NCBI GenBank assembly: GCA_015143295.1
Contig: CM026565.1
Span: 27,164,052-27,228,051, forward strand
Length of the DNA: 64,000 nucleotides
Direction: 5' to 3'
From: Tetracentron sinense
Taxonomy: Eukaryota; Streptophyta; Magnoliopsida; Trochodendrales; Trochodendraceae
Numbering within the stretch: position 1 is the stretch's first letter; every line of letters begins with the position of its first letter. Shown here piece by piece: positions 21,513 through 33,564 of the stretch. Both the position numbers and the translations under genes were made by a program. The notes below the pieces were generated by a model that searched no databases, had not been told where the DNA came from, and worked only from the letters and a program-made list of their open reading frames with translations.

Positions 21513-22289
21513 GGGTTGTCAAAGGGCAGGGCCAGGGCAGGGCCGGGATCAACCCTAGCCCTACCCTTCCCTATAAGAGTAGGGCCCTAACCCAGCCCTA
21601 GCCCTTCAAGGGCCGGGATTGATTGGGCCCTAGCCCTGCCCTCAAGGGTCAGGGCAGGGCCAAAGGGTCGGAAGAAAGAGCGGGATTTTTTTTTGTGATT
21701 TGAGATGATGAGATTTTTTTTCTACACCGACTGTCAACTTGACATGGAAATGGATACCCTCCTCTTTTATCCGGGTTTGGGACCGACATTGCAACAAAAA
21801 GAGCAATGACAAAGTCAATTTTTTTCCCTTGTCAACAACAAGCATACACGATAGAATAAAACAAAGTAAAACTATAGACAACAAATTTATATATCAAAAT
21901 CCTCTAAGCAAGAGGAGGCGAGGATGCGATTTCGCATACGAGATTAGGGTTAGGGTTCGTAACGATTGTCGAGGCCTCGAGGGGTTTTATAACAATGGTC
22001 ATGTGAAATTACTCATTTAACCCTACTATTAAACCGTTTGAAATGGTGAAATGAGTAATTTCATAAATATAATATATAAGTATATATTATATACTTTTAT
22101 GGTTTATAGACCTTAGTTACCGTGTGGCAACCAAGGAGAAGGGCAGGGCTTTAAAGGGCAGGGCCGGGGTGAGCCCTGGCCCAGCCCTATAGAAGCAGGA
22201 CTTCTGGATTTTGAGCCCTAGCCGGCCCAAGGGCTGGGAAGGGCAGGGCAGGGCCGGGTACCCTTCTACGTGGCCTTTTTTGACAGCCC
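21513..22289. mobile_element. GGGTTGTCAA MITE, AGGGCAGGGCC-rich
   Basis: The left end GGGTTGTCAAAGGGCAGGG is mirrored by TTTTTTGACAGCCC. Both flanks are built of AGGGCAGGGCC and GGGCCCTAACCC words, while the middle is ordinary AT-rich sequence. It ends 226 bases before the start codon at 22516, so it may contribute to that gene's promoter. GATTAGGGTTAGGGTTCG at about 21942-21959 is telomere-like. Confidence 0.5.
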
Positions 22290-22515
22290 AACTCAGCATC
22301 CATCCGAACTCCCAGACGGGTAGTTCGTGAGCAATTGGAAACTGGACGGAAATAACCGTAAGTGGTTCGACCGTGACTTCGGTTTTAGTAACTTCAACCG
22401 CCTCCACTTCCTTATGAAATCCCACTCCTTCTCATAATCGGATTCTCTTGATTGCCGAACCAAACCCGATTCCTCTCTCTCTCTCTAACTATCCACTTGA
22501 TTTCTTCTGTTACTC

Positions 22516-23028
22516 ATGGCGACCACAGTTCTCCGATCCCAAGAGTATCCCAAAGACTGGTTTCCCACCGAAACCCTAACTTCTCCTCCTTTGAAATCCC
22601 GTCGAAACCCTAACCCTAACCCCAATTCTACGCAATCCAGCACGAGAAAGCGAAATCCGTTTGGATTTCAGGAGAAAAGAAACGGAAGAAACCGATGTAG
22701 AACGACGTTCGTGAAAGCTCCGGGCCAAAATCTCGTTATGGGACAGGTCACGTTATTGAAACGCGGAGAGGAGTTGAAACCGACCAAGGATCGAGGATCT
22801 GAAGTTGGTGATGATGATGATGAAAAGAAGGCGCAGATCGATACCGATGAAGGTTTCGGTTTGTGTTCGATGGATCTGTTAGGTCAGGATCGAGAGATGG
22901 TTTCAAAGGAGATCAGGTTGACGGATCTGAATTCCGGTAATGGCGTTTATGCTGGATTGGCGTTTTTCCATTCTCCTCCTCCAAGTTCTCTTCCTATTCC
23001 ATCTTTTTTCGCTAAAAAGGACGTTTGA
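22516..23028 (+). CDS. Conserved plant protein of unknown function, 170 aa
   Basis: I do not know its function. It begins MATTVLRSQEYPKDWFPTET and is followed by an Arg/Pro/Asn-rich basic part (RRNPNPNPN, RKRNPFGFQEKRNGRNR). It has a conserved-looking box LVMGQVTLLKRGEEL near residues 74-88, an acidic stretch (GDDDDEK), IRLTDLNSGNGVYAGLAF and SPPPSSLPIPSFF near the C-terminus. The same order, from memory, is seen in short uncharacterised proteins of many flowering plants. The basic part suggests a nuclear or nucleic-acid role, but that is only inference. Family members, as I recall them, end with a DLRRLLRLDL-like tail; a matching tail (ATTNLRRLLRLDLQ, stop at 23085) lies at 23043-23087 in another frame, so this copy may be frameshifted near 23026-23043. 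A CT tract (22473-22485) precedes the gene. Confidence 0.75.
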   Translation: MATTVLRSQEYPKDWFPTETLTSPPLKSRRNPNPNPNSTQSSTRKRNPFGFQEKRNGRNRCRTTFVKAPGQNLVMGQVTLLKRGEELKPTKDRGSEVGDDDDEKKAQIDTDEGFGLCSMDLLGQDREMVSKEIRLTDLNSGNGVYAGLAFFHSPPPSSLPIPSFFAKKDV

Positions 23029-23042
23029 CTCAGAATTATTAG

Positions 23043-23087
23043 GCGACAACTAATCTACGGCGTTTGCTGCGGCTTGATTTGCAGTGA
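23043..23087 (+). pseudogene. Out-of-frame C-terminal tail of the preceding gene
   Basis: Reads ATTNLRRLLRLDLQ then TGA, in a different frame from the gene ending at 23028. It fits the C-terminus I expect for the family. Either a frameshift has removed it from the protein or the consensus contains an indel in between. Confidence 0.45.
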
Positions 23088-26000
23088 TTTCGCTCTCCGA
23101 TGAAGTAATTTTGGCGATTTTACTCTGCACTCGTCGTAATTGGTCTGAAGGCGGATCTGAAACTTTTAAATCTTTTCACTGTTGGTTGCTCTGTTTCTAG
23201 ATCTTCCTTTATTTTTTCAACAGGAAGGTCGTATAGGAGTGAAGGAAACAATTGAAGTGAAGCCAAGCAGGATCTCTGCTACATCTGCAGTAATTAGGTG
23301 GAGTTACGCCTGAAACAGAAAGATATATTAGGGTTTCATGTATAGCTCTTGTTGCACAGTTTTTCCAAATTTAGCTGTAACGTTTCATCAACAGAGATGG
23401 AGATGAATGGTTGGTGGATCATGTTTGTTGTGATCCGGGTTTTAGGTGGTTTAGGTTTTGGAGTGTCTTTGACATTAATTTTTAGTGTTTTTTTTCCCCT
23501 TCACTTTGATGTAGCTATCAAAATTTCCTGAAATAAAAATTTAGTTTTAGCAGCCATGGATATGATCAGAAAAGTCACTTACTGTTTGGTATTTTCATGA
23601 TGGGCTCTGTAATTTGGCCATATTTTTGAGAAGTGATAATGGATGCTAAGGTTGTGCATACAGGTTGGAGGGTACCTTGTTCTTGAATTGGGAGAACATT
23701 GAAAATTTATTTTCTCTGTGTGCATCAATGTAGAAAATTACTCCCTACTAGTTCTCCACAGTTTATGGTACCAATGGAAGTTTGTGATGCTAATTTATCA
23801 ACTTGGTGTATTAATTGGCCACTTCAAAGTTCATTGTTAGTGTGTTCCTGTTCTGGAGTAGAGGGGGAATTTGGGAATAATCTTCCCCCACTTCTGGAAC
23901 GATGGCTGTTTGTTGCAATGGTCAACTAGCTCGAAGATTGCTTGTTAACACATTGAGGAAAAATGTTATAGGGGGATTCAAAGATTTTCTTCTGTTGATT
24001 GAATGCTAACAAATTTGCTATAGTGAAAGGCACAGGTGAACCTTCAAGTTGAAGTTCTGCAGGAGATTCGAAGATTTATTTTGTTGATTGAATACTGAGA
24101 AATTTGCGTTAGTTATGGTCAAGTGAGCTTTCAAGAAGGAAGAAGCTAATTCACACACACACAAACAAAACCGAGGATGATTTCCAATTGGTGCTTGATC
24201 TTACTTATTTAAAGAAAGAGAAAACAATGGTTATTGGATCTTCTTGGTGGAGCTCTCTCATTTGTGTTGTTCAACAGATTTCTTGTATTTGCAGATAGAA
24301 GCTTTTAATAAAATCATTTCAGAACTATGTTCCAGTTTGTTCAGATTACTTGGGACTTTGTTTCGAGAACAAGAGAACTTATGAGCTTCTTGACAGTAAG
24401 GAATTGAATGTTTAAAGAGAAGATGAAGAGAGTGTAAGAGGAAAAAATCTTTAAAAGCTAGAATCTGTGCATTATATTATCGTTTTTGAAAAAAAAATGT
24501 TTATTAGACATTATGAATTTTGAGAATGCCTCTCTAACAGCTGATTGTCCAATTGTCATCGAAGAAAATATATGGTTCTAGATAGAGGAGCTAACAGGGA
24601 ACTAGGGAAGCATTTCACCGGGTAGAGTTTCTCTATTAGACTAGATTATATAATTTTTATTTATGTAGAACGAGAAAAATCGAGATGCATGAAGATTTTT
24701 GATCTAGGATAATGTGTAAGAGTAGGGGGGATTGCCGGGAGTGACTTTTGCTAAATAAATTTAAATTTTTACATTTTGAATAAGAAGTATGATGCAGTGA
24801 AAAGTGTGGGTTGTGATTTATGTGAAGGAAAGAAAAGAAAACCTAATCATAAGAAGTATGATGTGTAGTTTGTGATTTAGGTTAGGTAATGTATAATTTT
24901 ACATATGATACATGCTTTAGCTATTGTGTGACTGACTTTGGCTTAAAAGATCAAATATCATCTTCAAGAAAAAAAATTGGATTTTAGAGCTTTCTACCAA
25001 TTCAGATTGCTAATCTGTTTCTAAGATTTTAACGTTAGTATACAATAGCCTGATGGTTGCTATGATTGTTATCTATAAACTGCTAGAGATTTTCGAAAAC
25101 CCTTTAAGAGGCCAAGGAAAGGTTGGTTGGGACGTTTGCAAAGTTGTTGCTGAAATTGTTTCTTCAACATAAAATTAATAATAATATTAAGGAGAATTAT
25201 TTCTCTTACTCAAAAGCTTTTCCACAGGGGAGACTAACTTATGTGTGGGTTTTTGAGCTTGCGCTTGATTTTGAGATGCCAGAGTGGGTAACTAACTGGT
25301 CATGATCGAGTAGATTGGAAGTTCTGTGACTTGATGCTTTAGAAAATTGAACTAAGAGAAAATGGAGATGGATTTGTGCGTCCACCTCAATGGCCCTCCT
25401 TCTTCTGAGTGGGACTCCAAGCAGACTTCTTAAAGCTTCTGAGGTTCAGGACATGAGGTTTTACTAGAGCATTGTTGGGGGTAAAACACACAAAATTTTG
25501 AGTAGGAGTGGGAATGAAGGCCTAATTAGAGATTTTGATTTGGGATGATATGTTGAATAAAATACATCTCGAGCTTGTAGTTCAATCAGGAGATCTTGAA
25601 GCTTTTTCTAGAATATGGAAAAATTTGAGATTACCGTTATCTGATTTAATATCAATTTATATCTTCTTACTCCATCCATAGCCTGGAACGAACTGTAATC
25701 AAGTCCTTTGGGAAAGCCTAAGCTATCGTTCTTGAAAGCATTACATAACTGATATATCTATTGAGGAATAGGAGAGAATGCTTAGGTACTGTTGGATTGT
25801 GTCACACATGCACAAACTTTCAATGCTTTTGTTCGCACTTGCTTGAAACTTTCCATGTGTTTACTACTTACAGAATTACAGTCAATGCACCTTAAAATGA
25901 CAGAAGCTGCAAGGGCTGATATAAACATGTGTGACTAAAACTGCTTATATATCACAGGCTGTAGCCATCTCAATTATCTCTTCTTTGTTTCGTGATCTAT

Positions 26001-26357
26001 AGAGGCTACTGCTTCTTTAACAGTCTCTGACTTGAACAGTGTGCTGCTTCTCACTGATGCTGTCAATGACCTTCATTTGACATGGTATAACCATCTCTAG
26101 AGCATTATTGAGTTATTTTGCTAATAACATGAGATCCAAACCAACAACAATCCAACTAATTGACGATATGATAAAGATAAAATGCTACTCATCGTTTGCG
26201 CTCCCGCCTACTCTGAAACCCAATAAATGATAAGAAATTTTTTCTCAATGATCAAATGCCCCAGGTCTTCTACAAGAATTTGGTGTTCTGCTTCAATATA
26301 ACAGTTTTGGTGCCACCCGCTTTTTATTGTTTAATTCACCAGTTTGTTGTCTATGTT
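23088..26357. other. 3.3 kb without a recognised gene
   Basis: Moderately AT-rich, less repetitive than other gaps in the window. It may hold a 3' UTR with introns of the gene at 22516 or a decayed gene. Short open frames (for example 23349, 23699, 25123) show no family motif. A CA run lies at about 24152-24164. No terminal repeats were seen. Confidence 0.4.
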
Positions 26358-26362
26358 TGAAG

Positions 26363-27187
26363 TGTTGTATTTTGTGTGTGGGGTTCTTTGGTGTTGTGGG
26401 TGTTGGTTAAAAAGTGTAAAACTTAATTTTGCTTGTGTTTTAGTCCCACATCGGAAAGAGAGAAAGTTGTGAAAGAGTTTATAAACTCTAACACTTTCAT
26501 ACTTGGTAATAATAAAGGAGTGGCTAGGCCCTCGCGCATGTGTGAGGCCCAAGGGGAGGCCAAAGTGGTTTCAATGGAAATTTGGCGAGCCGGCCGGAAA
26601 CCCTTCATGCGGGTGCGCCGTGCGCAAACATCAAAGACACACGCGCTGCCGGCCGGGCTGGGCTGGGCCGCGCGCGTGGGGTCTTGAATGGTTTTTTGTT
26701 TATTTTTTATTTTTCCTTGGCTTTTGGGTTACTAAAAGTTACCGTTTTATTACTGTTATAAAATATTTAATCACTCTATTAAAAACGGTATTAAGAATTT
26801 AATTTCCTATTTCGGTTTCAGATCTAAAAGAATTTCCTTTTGGTTTTTAGAAATTCTATATAAGTGTATTAGTTTCTGTAAACAATACACAACAACAAAC
26901 ACGAATTTCAGAGTTCTCTCAAAAAGCTTTCTTTTGTGATCTTCCGAATTTTTTCTTCCGGTTGAGTTCGCTGTGACCAGAGAAAGGAGAGTGCTCCCTT
27001 ATCTCTGGAATAGATCGTTGTATCCTGGGGGTGCCCGCATTTATCCTACGAGCATCACAGGTTGAGAAGAACCTTTTTTGTTGCTGTTCTCAAACATACA
27101 GATTCTGGAATTCTTATCTACGGGTCTACTGCTACATACGAATTGGTGATCGGTAAACTCTGCCTTTTTAGCATACAGATAATAACA
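26363..27187 (+). repeat. 5' LTR of the copia element
   Basis: 825 bases. A TATA-like CTATATAA lies at 26856-26863, followed about 20 bases on by the probable transcript start near CTGTAAACAATACACAAC. A GC-rich patch (26578-26685) with GGCTGGGCTGGGCCGCGCG differs most from the 3' LTR. Elsewhere only scattered single-base differences are seen. Confidence 0.9.
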
Positions 27188-27231
27188 ATCTTAAGGTGAA
27201 ATTCTTCAATTCAAATTATCTGTACGCAAGC

Positions 27232-30200
27232 ATGATGTCCAACTCTGAAAAACCAATTCCTTTTGATGGAAACAATTTCAAAAGATGGCAACAAAAGATG
27301 ATGTTCTACCTTAACACCCTGAATGTTGCATATGTTATTATTGATCCAAAATCTTATGAGAATGAATTAGAACCTGCTAGAACACTGGTTAAGGATAAAT
27401 GGGATCATGCAGATTACATGTGTAGGAATTACATACTTAATGGCTTAATTCCTCCTATTTATGATGTGTACTGTAAGGTGAAAACTGCTAAAGATCTATG
27501 GGAAATCTAGAGAAAAAGTACATAACAGAAGATGCAGGAACTAAAAAATTTGTAGTTGGTAGGTACTTTGACTACAAAATGGTGGATGATAAATCTTTAT
27601 ATCTCAAGTACATGATTTACAGATCATTGTACATGAGATTCTGGAAGAAGGTATGACCATTAGTGATGGTTTTCAAGTAGCTGCAGTGATAGAAAAATTG
27701 CCTCCCTCGTGGAAGGAATTCAAAAATTTGTTAAAACATAAAAGGAAAGAGATGACACTCGAAGACCTTATTGTTCGCCTCCGGATAGAGGAAAACAACA
27801 GAATTTTAGAGAACAAAGAAAAAGTTGCAGAATTAAATTCAAAGGCGAATTTAATTGAAGGGATGTCAAAGAAAAATATGATAATAAAGCCAAGGGTAAA
27901 TCTGATTTTCACAAGAAGCGAAGTGAGAAAACAAAATTCCAAAACCGGTTTTTAAGAAACAACAGGGGATTGTTTTATCTGTGGGAAGCCGGGACATCAT
28001 GCAAGGAGCTGTAGATTCCGAAAATTTGGTCATCCTGACAAGAAAAATCCAAGATCTGCTCAAGCCAATGTTGCAGAGACGGAGAGTTTTTCTGCAGTAA
28101 TATCTGAAGTTAATTTTGTGGACAATATGAAGGACTGGTGGGTGGACACAGGGGCCACCAAGCATATCTGTGGTGACAGGAATGCTTTTTCCTCCTATGA
28201 AATAGTAGGAAAGGAAGAAAAACTCTTTATGGGTAATTCTTCAACTTCAGCAATTGTAGGAAAAGGATCAGTGAACTTAAAATTCACTTCTGGGAAAATC
28301 CTTAATCTGAAAGGAAGTCCTTCATGTTCCAGATATAAGGAAAAATTTAGTCACTGGGTTCACTCTTGAGCAATAAGGGATTAAGTTGGTGTTTGAAGCA
28401 GATAAATTTGTACTTACAAAAAATGGAATTTTGTTGGGAAGGGTTATGCTAGTGAAGGTCTTTTTAAGTTGAATGTAATCGTTGAGAAAATGAATAAGAC
28501 ATCTACTTCTTCTGCTTATTTGATTGACTCTCTTAATGTGTGGCATGATAGATTAGGACATATAAATGTTAAATCTATAAACAAGTTGATGCTATTAGGA
28601 TTAATTCCTAAAATATCTACCGCCCATGAACAAAAATGTGAAATTTGTGTAGAATCTAAATTTTCTAAGAAACCATTTAAATCTATAGAAAGAAATTCTG
28701 AACTTCTAGGATTAATTCATAGTGACTTATGTGATTAAAATCTACAGTCACTAGAGGTGGTAAAAAATATTTCATAACATTCATTGATGACTATAGTAGA
28801 TTCTGTTATGTTTATTTATTAAAAAGCAAAGATGAAGCTCTAGAAAAATTTAAATATGGAAATTAGAAGTAGAAAAACAGATAGGAAAATCTATTAAAAT
28901 TCTAAGATCCGACAGGGGTGGTGAATATGATTCACACTTATTTTCTGAATTTGTGAAAACAATGGAATAATACACCCAAACTACAGCTCCATATTCTCCT
29001 CAGTCTAATGGAATAGCTGAAAGAAAAATAGGACTTTAAAAGAAATGATGAATGTCATGCTTATTAGTTCTGGTTTACCTTATAATTTGTGGGGGGGAAG
29101 CAATTCTCTCTGCTTGTTACATTTTAAATAAATACCTCATAAAAATTGTGATAAAACTCCTTATGAGTTATGGCATAAAAGGCGTCCATCCTTTAAATAT
29201 CTCAGAGTGTGGGGGTGTTTAGCAAAAGTTGCTTTACCTACTCCAAAGAAAACTAGAATAGGTCCTAAAACTGTTGATTGTGTATTTTAGGCTATTTCAA
29301 AATAGTAGTACTTACAGATTTCTAATAATTAAATCAAAAAATAATGAGTAGATTCAAACTCAATTATGAGTCTAGAGATGCAGAGTTCTTTGAGAGCTGT
29401 TTTCCTTTTAAGGAAAACTCTAAAGGTAGAGATCCTTGTTATCAACTAGTTCATCACAATAAATCAATATGTACCTTTAGAAAATTCAATAGAACCTGTA
29501 GGTTTTCTAATAATTCTTTAGAAGAATTAGAACTCAGAAAAAGTAAAAGAGCAAGGAAGGACATAAACTTTGGTTCTGACTTTATTACTTTTTATTAGAA
29601 AATGATCCTAATTCCTTTAGAGAGGCTATGTTTTCTCATGAAGCATCATATTGGAAAGAAGCTGTAAGCTGAAATGGACTCCATTATGGCTATAAAACAT
29701 GGGAATTAGTAGATCTTCCTCTTGGAAGTAAAACAATTGGATGTAAATGGATATTTAAAAGAAAGCTAAAAACTGATGGATCCATAGATAAATTTAAAGC
29801 CGGTTAGTTGCTAAGGGTTTTAGACAAAAAGAAGGAATAGATTTCTTTGATACTTACTCACCTGTAACTAAAATTACTTCCATTCGAGTATTGATGTCAC
29901 TTGCATGTATTTTTAACCTTGAAATACATCAGATGGATGTTAAGACTGCATTTCTAAATGGAGATCTTGAAGAAGAAATCTACATGGATCAACCTGAGGG
30001 GTTTGTAATTCAAGGTCTAGAACATAAAGTTTGTAGATTGAAAAAATCTCTTTATGGTCTTAAACAAGCACCTAAACAATGGCACCAAAAATTTGATAAT
30101 GTGTTAATATCAAATGGCTTTAAAATAAATGAAGCAGACAAGTGTTTGTACTCTAAATCTTTTGGCAAAGATTGTGTAATCATCTGTTTATATGTAGATG

Positions 30201-31142
30201 ATATGCTAATTATAGGAACGAATAAAGAAATCATAATTAGCACTAAGAAATTCTTAAACAAGAATTTTGACATGAAAGATTTAGGAACAGCAGATGTAAT
30301 TCTTGGAATTAAAATTCTAAAAAATTTTGAAGGGATAACTTTATCTCAGTCTCACTATATTGAAAAGGTGTTGAAGAAATTTGAGCAATATGAGTGTAAA
30401 ACCTGTTAAAACACCTTTTGATCATAATTGTATGTTGAAAAAACATACAGGAGATGGTGTATCTCAACTAGAATACTCAAGGGTAATAGGTAGTCTCATG
30501 TACATAATGAACTGTACAAGACCAGATATAGCTTATGCTGTAGGGAGACTTAGTAGATATACTTGTAACCCAAGTCAAACTCATTGGGATGCTTTGATCA
30601 GAGTATTGAGATATCTGAGACACACATTAGATTATGGTCTAAATTATAAAAGGTATCTCGCTGTATTAGAAGGATACAGTGATGCAAATTGGATTTCAGA
30701 TTCAGATGAATCTAAATCTACGAGTGGATATGTATTCACTCTTGGAGGAGGTGTAGTGTCATGGAAGTCTACAAACAGACCTGCATAGCCCGATCTACTA
30801 TGGAATCAGAATTTATAGCTTTGGATAAAGCTGGTGAGGAAGCAGAATGGTTGAGAACATTGTTGGTTGATATACCACTTTGGAGAAAACCAATGCCTGC
30901 GATTCTAATACATTGTGATAGCCAAGCTGCTATAGCTAGAGCTAAGAGTGTATCCCAATGGGAAATCCCGACATATTCGTCGAAGGCATAATTCAGTTAA
31001 AGAGTTACTAAATAACGGAATTATTGCACTTGATTTTGTAAGGTCAAAAGAAAATTTGGCGGATCCATTGACCAAAGGGCTAGCTAGAGAGCTAGTAATC
31101 TGTACATCGAGGGGGATGGGGCTAAAGCCTATTGATAAATAA
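27232..31142 (+). pseudogene. Broken gag-pol of the copia element
   Basis: Gag starts at ATG 27232 (MSNSEKPIPFDGNNFKRWQQ-type, MMSN if the first ATG is used) and breaks at a TAG at 27508. Its second half (27600-27955) is in another frame. The zinc knuckle C-X2-C-X4-H-X4-C is at 27971-28012. The protease motif VDTGATKHIC is at about 28142-28171. The integrase HHCC region (WHDRLGH...CEICVESK) is at 28540-28690 and the DDE core is spread over 28780-29250 with frame breaks. In reverse transcriptase, QMDVKTAFLNGDLEEEIYM and YVDD (30191-30202) are intact. RNase H (ARSTMESEFIALDKA, HCDSQAAIARA) follows, and ADPLTKGLA is near 31057-31083. Many breaks are one-base indels. The element could still be moved by related copies if its RNA is made. 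Confidence 0.88.
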
Positions 31143-31724
31143 TCACCTACAACAGTAACCCAATCTACTTGATTGGAGATCCCATGAACTAGGTTCAAAG
31201 GGAAAACAAGTTGTTGAGTGATTGTGTGAGAGCACTAATATGGAGAATTCTCCTCTCTCATCCCTATGGTGTAGTAGTGCTAATTGTAACGAGATGAGGA
31301 TGAGTCTTTGACTCTTAATGTCTTCTATAGCTGATTTTCAGTGGGATGTTATGTTACAAGACATTCTTGATAGAGGTACCTATATGAGTGTGGAAGTGGG
31401 GCCGCTTCCTATGAGAATTGAGGCTGATTCTCTAGAGCGCTCATGAAAACCGGGATATTGCACATGGTCGATAACGTGCACAACCGTTAGAACTCAACTG
31501 TAAAATGTTTTTTATTTTGTGTTATTGTGCGTATAATATATTATTAATCTATGAACCAAAGAGCTTGGTTCAAGACTCAGTTCACCAATCTCTTCGTAGA
31601 TTTAATATATTAACACTAAGTCAAGGTTCAAGTCCAAAAGACACCTTGTCTTAATCACAGTAACTTCGCATCTCTTTTTATCCGCTTTCTTAAATGATTC
31701 AAAATTATGTTTTATGTGGGGGAT

Positions 31725-32576
31725 TGTTGTATTTTGTGTGTGGGGTTCTTTGGTGTTGTGGGTGTGTTGTGTAAAAAGTGTAAAACTTAATTTTTGCCTT
31801 GTGTTTTAGTCCCACATCGAAAAGAGAGAAAGTTGTGAAAGAGTTTATAAACTCTAACACTTTCATACTTGGGTAATAATAAAGGAGTGGGCTAGGCCCT
31901 CGCGCATGTGTGAGGCCCAAGGGGAGGCCAAAGTGGTTTCAATGGAAATTTGGCGAGCCGGGCCGGAAACCCTTCATGCGGGTCGCGCCGGTGCGCAAAC
32001 ATCAAAGACACACACACACACGCGCGGTCGGCCGAGCCGAGCCGGGCTGGGCTGGGCCGCGCGCGTGGGGTCTTGAATGGTATTTTGTTTATTTTTTATT
32101 TTTCCTTGGATTTTGGGTTACTAAAAGTTACCGTTTTATTACTGTTATAAAATATTTAATCACTCTATTAAAAACAGTATTAAGAGTTTAATTTCCTATT
32201 TCGGTTTCAGATCTAAAAGAATTTTCTTTTGGTTTTTAGAAATTTTATATAAGTGTATTAGTTTCTGTAAACAATACACAACAACAAACACGAATTTCAG
32301 AGTTTTCTCAAAAAGCTTTCTTTTGTGATCTTCCGAATTTTTTCTTCCGGTTGAGTTCGTTGTGACCAGAGAAAGGAGAGTGCTCCCTTATCTCTGGAAT
32401 AGATCGTTGTATCCTGGGGGTGCCCGCATTTATCCTACGAGCATCACAGGTTGAGAAGAACCTATTTTTGTTGCTGTTCTCAACATATAGATTCTGGAAT
32501 TCTTATCTACGGGTCTACTGCTACATACGAATTGGTGATCGGTAAACTCTGCCTTTTTAGCATACAGATAATAACA
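31725..32576 (+). repeat. 3' LTR of the copia element
   Basis: 852 bases, very close to the 5' LTR. It is longer because of a CA/CG-rich expansion at about 32008-32058 and several one-base insertions in runs (for example GGGTAATAATAAAGGAGTGG). TATATAAG is at 32246-32253. The few differences imply a fairly young insertion. Confidence 0.9.
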
Positions 32577-32581
32577 TGAAG

Positions 32582-33190
32582 TTCTCTAGTTCCTTTCCTT
32601 TATTAACAAGTTAGCATCCTTGGCAAGTCCTTTAGTACATCATCTCCATAGTAGTTTAATTAATCTTTTGATCAATTACTAATATTATCCTACAATTGTT
32701 TATATTGTGAGAAACTGTGTAGTATCTAACCTTGTTTAATTAATGGTATGCTGATTAGTTTTTCCTGAGTATCACAGATACAGTAATTGTTCTCAATGGT
32801 GCCGTTAATGGCTCACTGCGGCATTTTTTAAGGACCAAATCGGTTCATAACTTGGTCTCACGCGGTTAGTGAAGCCTGAGGTTTGTCGTACACTTTCTGA
32901 GTGACCCACTTTCATTAACGTTCAGGAGAAGGATCTTTACTCATGGCATTATCACTTGCTTACGTTCGTTTTTTTTACCTCATAGGTGGATTTCCACTGC
33001 TTTGCACTGTAAAAGGCAATGCATTTTACAGTAAAATATCTCTCAAATCAAATCCTGTTAAATGGATACTCTCAAATCTGATAAGAGAACTTGTCCAAGT
33101 TTCTTCCCATTCAGAAAAACTGATAAAACTCTCAACTTCCAAATATGATATTGATTTTGAGATCTCAAACACTGCACTACAAAACATTAC
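32582..33190. other. Host sequence between two insertions, no gene
   Basis: Looks like the continuation of the pre-insertion DNA left of 26358. An 87-codon frame at 32943-33206 begins with ATG but has no recognisable motif and runs into the terminal repeat at 33191, so it is not called. Confidence 0.4.
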
Positions 33191-33380
33191 GGTGGCGTTT
33201 GGATAGACTTCCCTAACGACTTCTATCGACTTCTAACTTTAGAAAGTCAAAAGTCGGTCATTTAGATGTTTGGTTTGCCACTTTCATTTTCACTTCTTGA
33301 GAAAGTAAAAAGTTAGGAGAATTTGAGATTTTTATTTCCTAAAAAAGTAGGAAGGAAGTTGATGGAATGTCTGGAGCTAT

Positions 33381-33421
<41 letters not shown>

Positions 33422-33564
33422 AAAATGAAAACCACTCCAGGATTTTCATAAATGATATGCTGTTTGGGGTTTGAATTTGGTTTGCCATCATTCATCAACT
33501 ATGACGTGTGAAGGCTGCATGTTGGTTCCCATTTACCTTCTTTAACTGTGGTTAAGAATCACCT

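Larger units (their letters stand above)
26363..32576 (+). mobile_element. Ty1/copia LTR retrotransposon, full-length but defective
   Basis: Both LTRs open TGTTGTATTTTGTGTG and end ATAATAACA. TGAAG is duplicated at 26358-26362 and 32577-32581, so the ends are exact. The domain order is gag, zinc knuckle, protease, integrase, reverse transcriptase, RNase H, which is copia order. A polypurine tract GTGGGGGA lies at 31716-31723 before the 3' LTR. After the 5' LTR the sequence is ATCTTAAGGTGAAATTC, which is not the common initiator-Met primer site and matches no tRNA 3' end I can recall. Stops and frameshifts make it non-autonomous. Confidence 0.93.

Noticed and set aside
22117..22425. 102-codon minus-strand frame upstream of the 170-aa gene
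   Set aside because: Mostly MITE GGGCC words; no family motif.
27673..27942. 89-codon minus-strand frame in the copia element
   Set aside because: Antisense shadow of the gag region.
32943..33206. 87-codon frame starting with Met
   Set aside because: No motif, and its end lies within the terminal inverted repeat at 33191.
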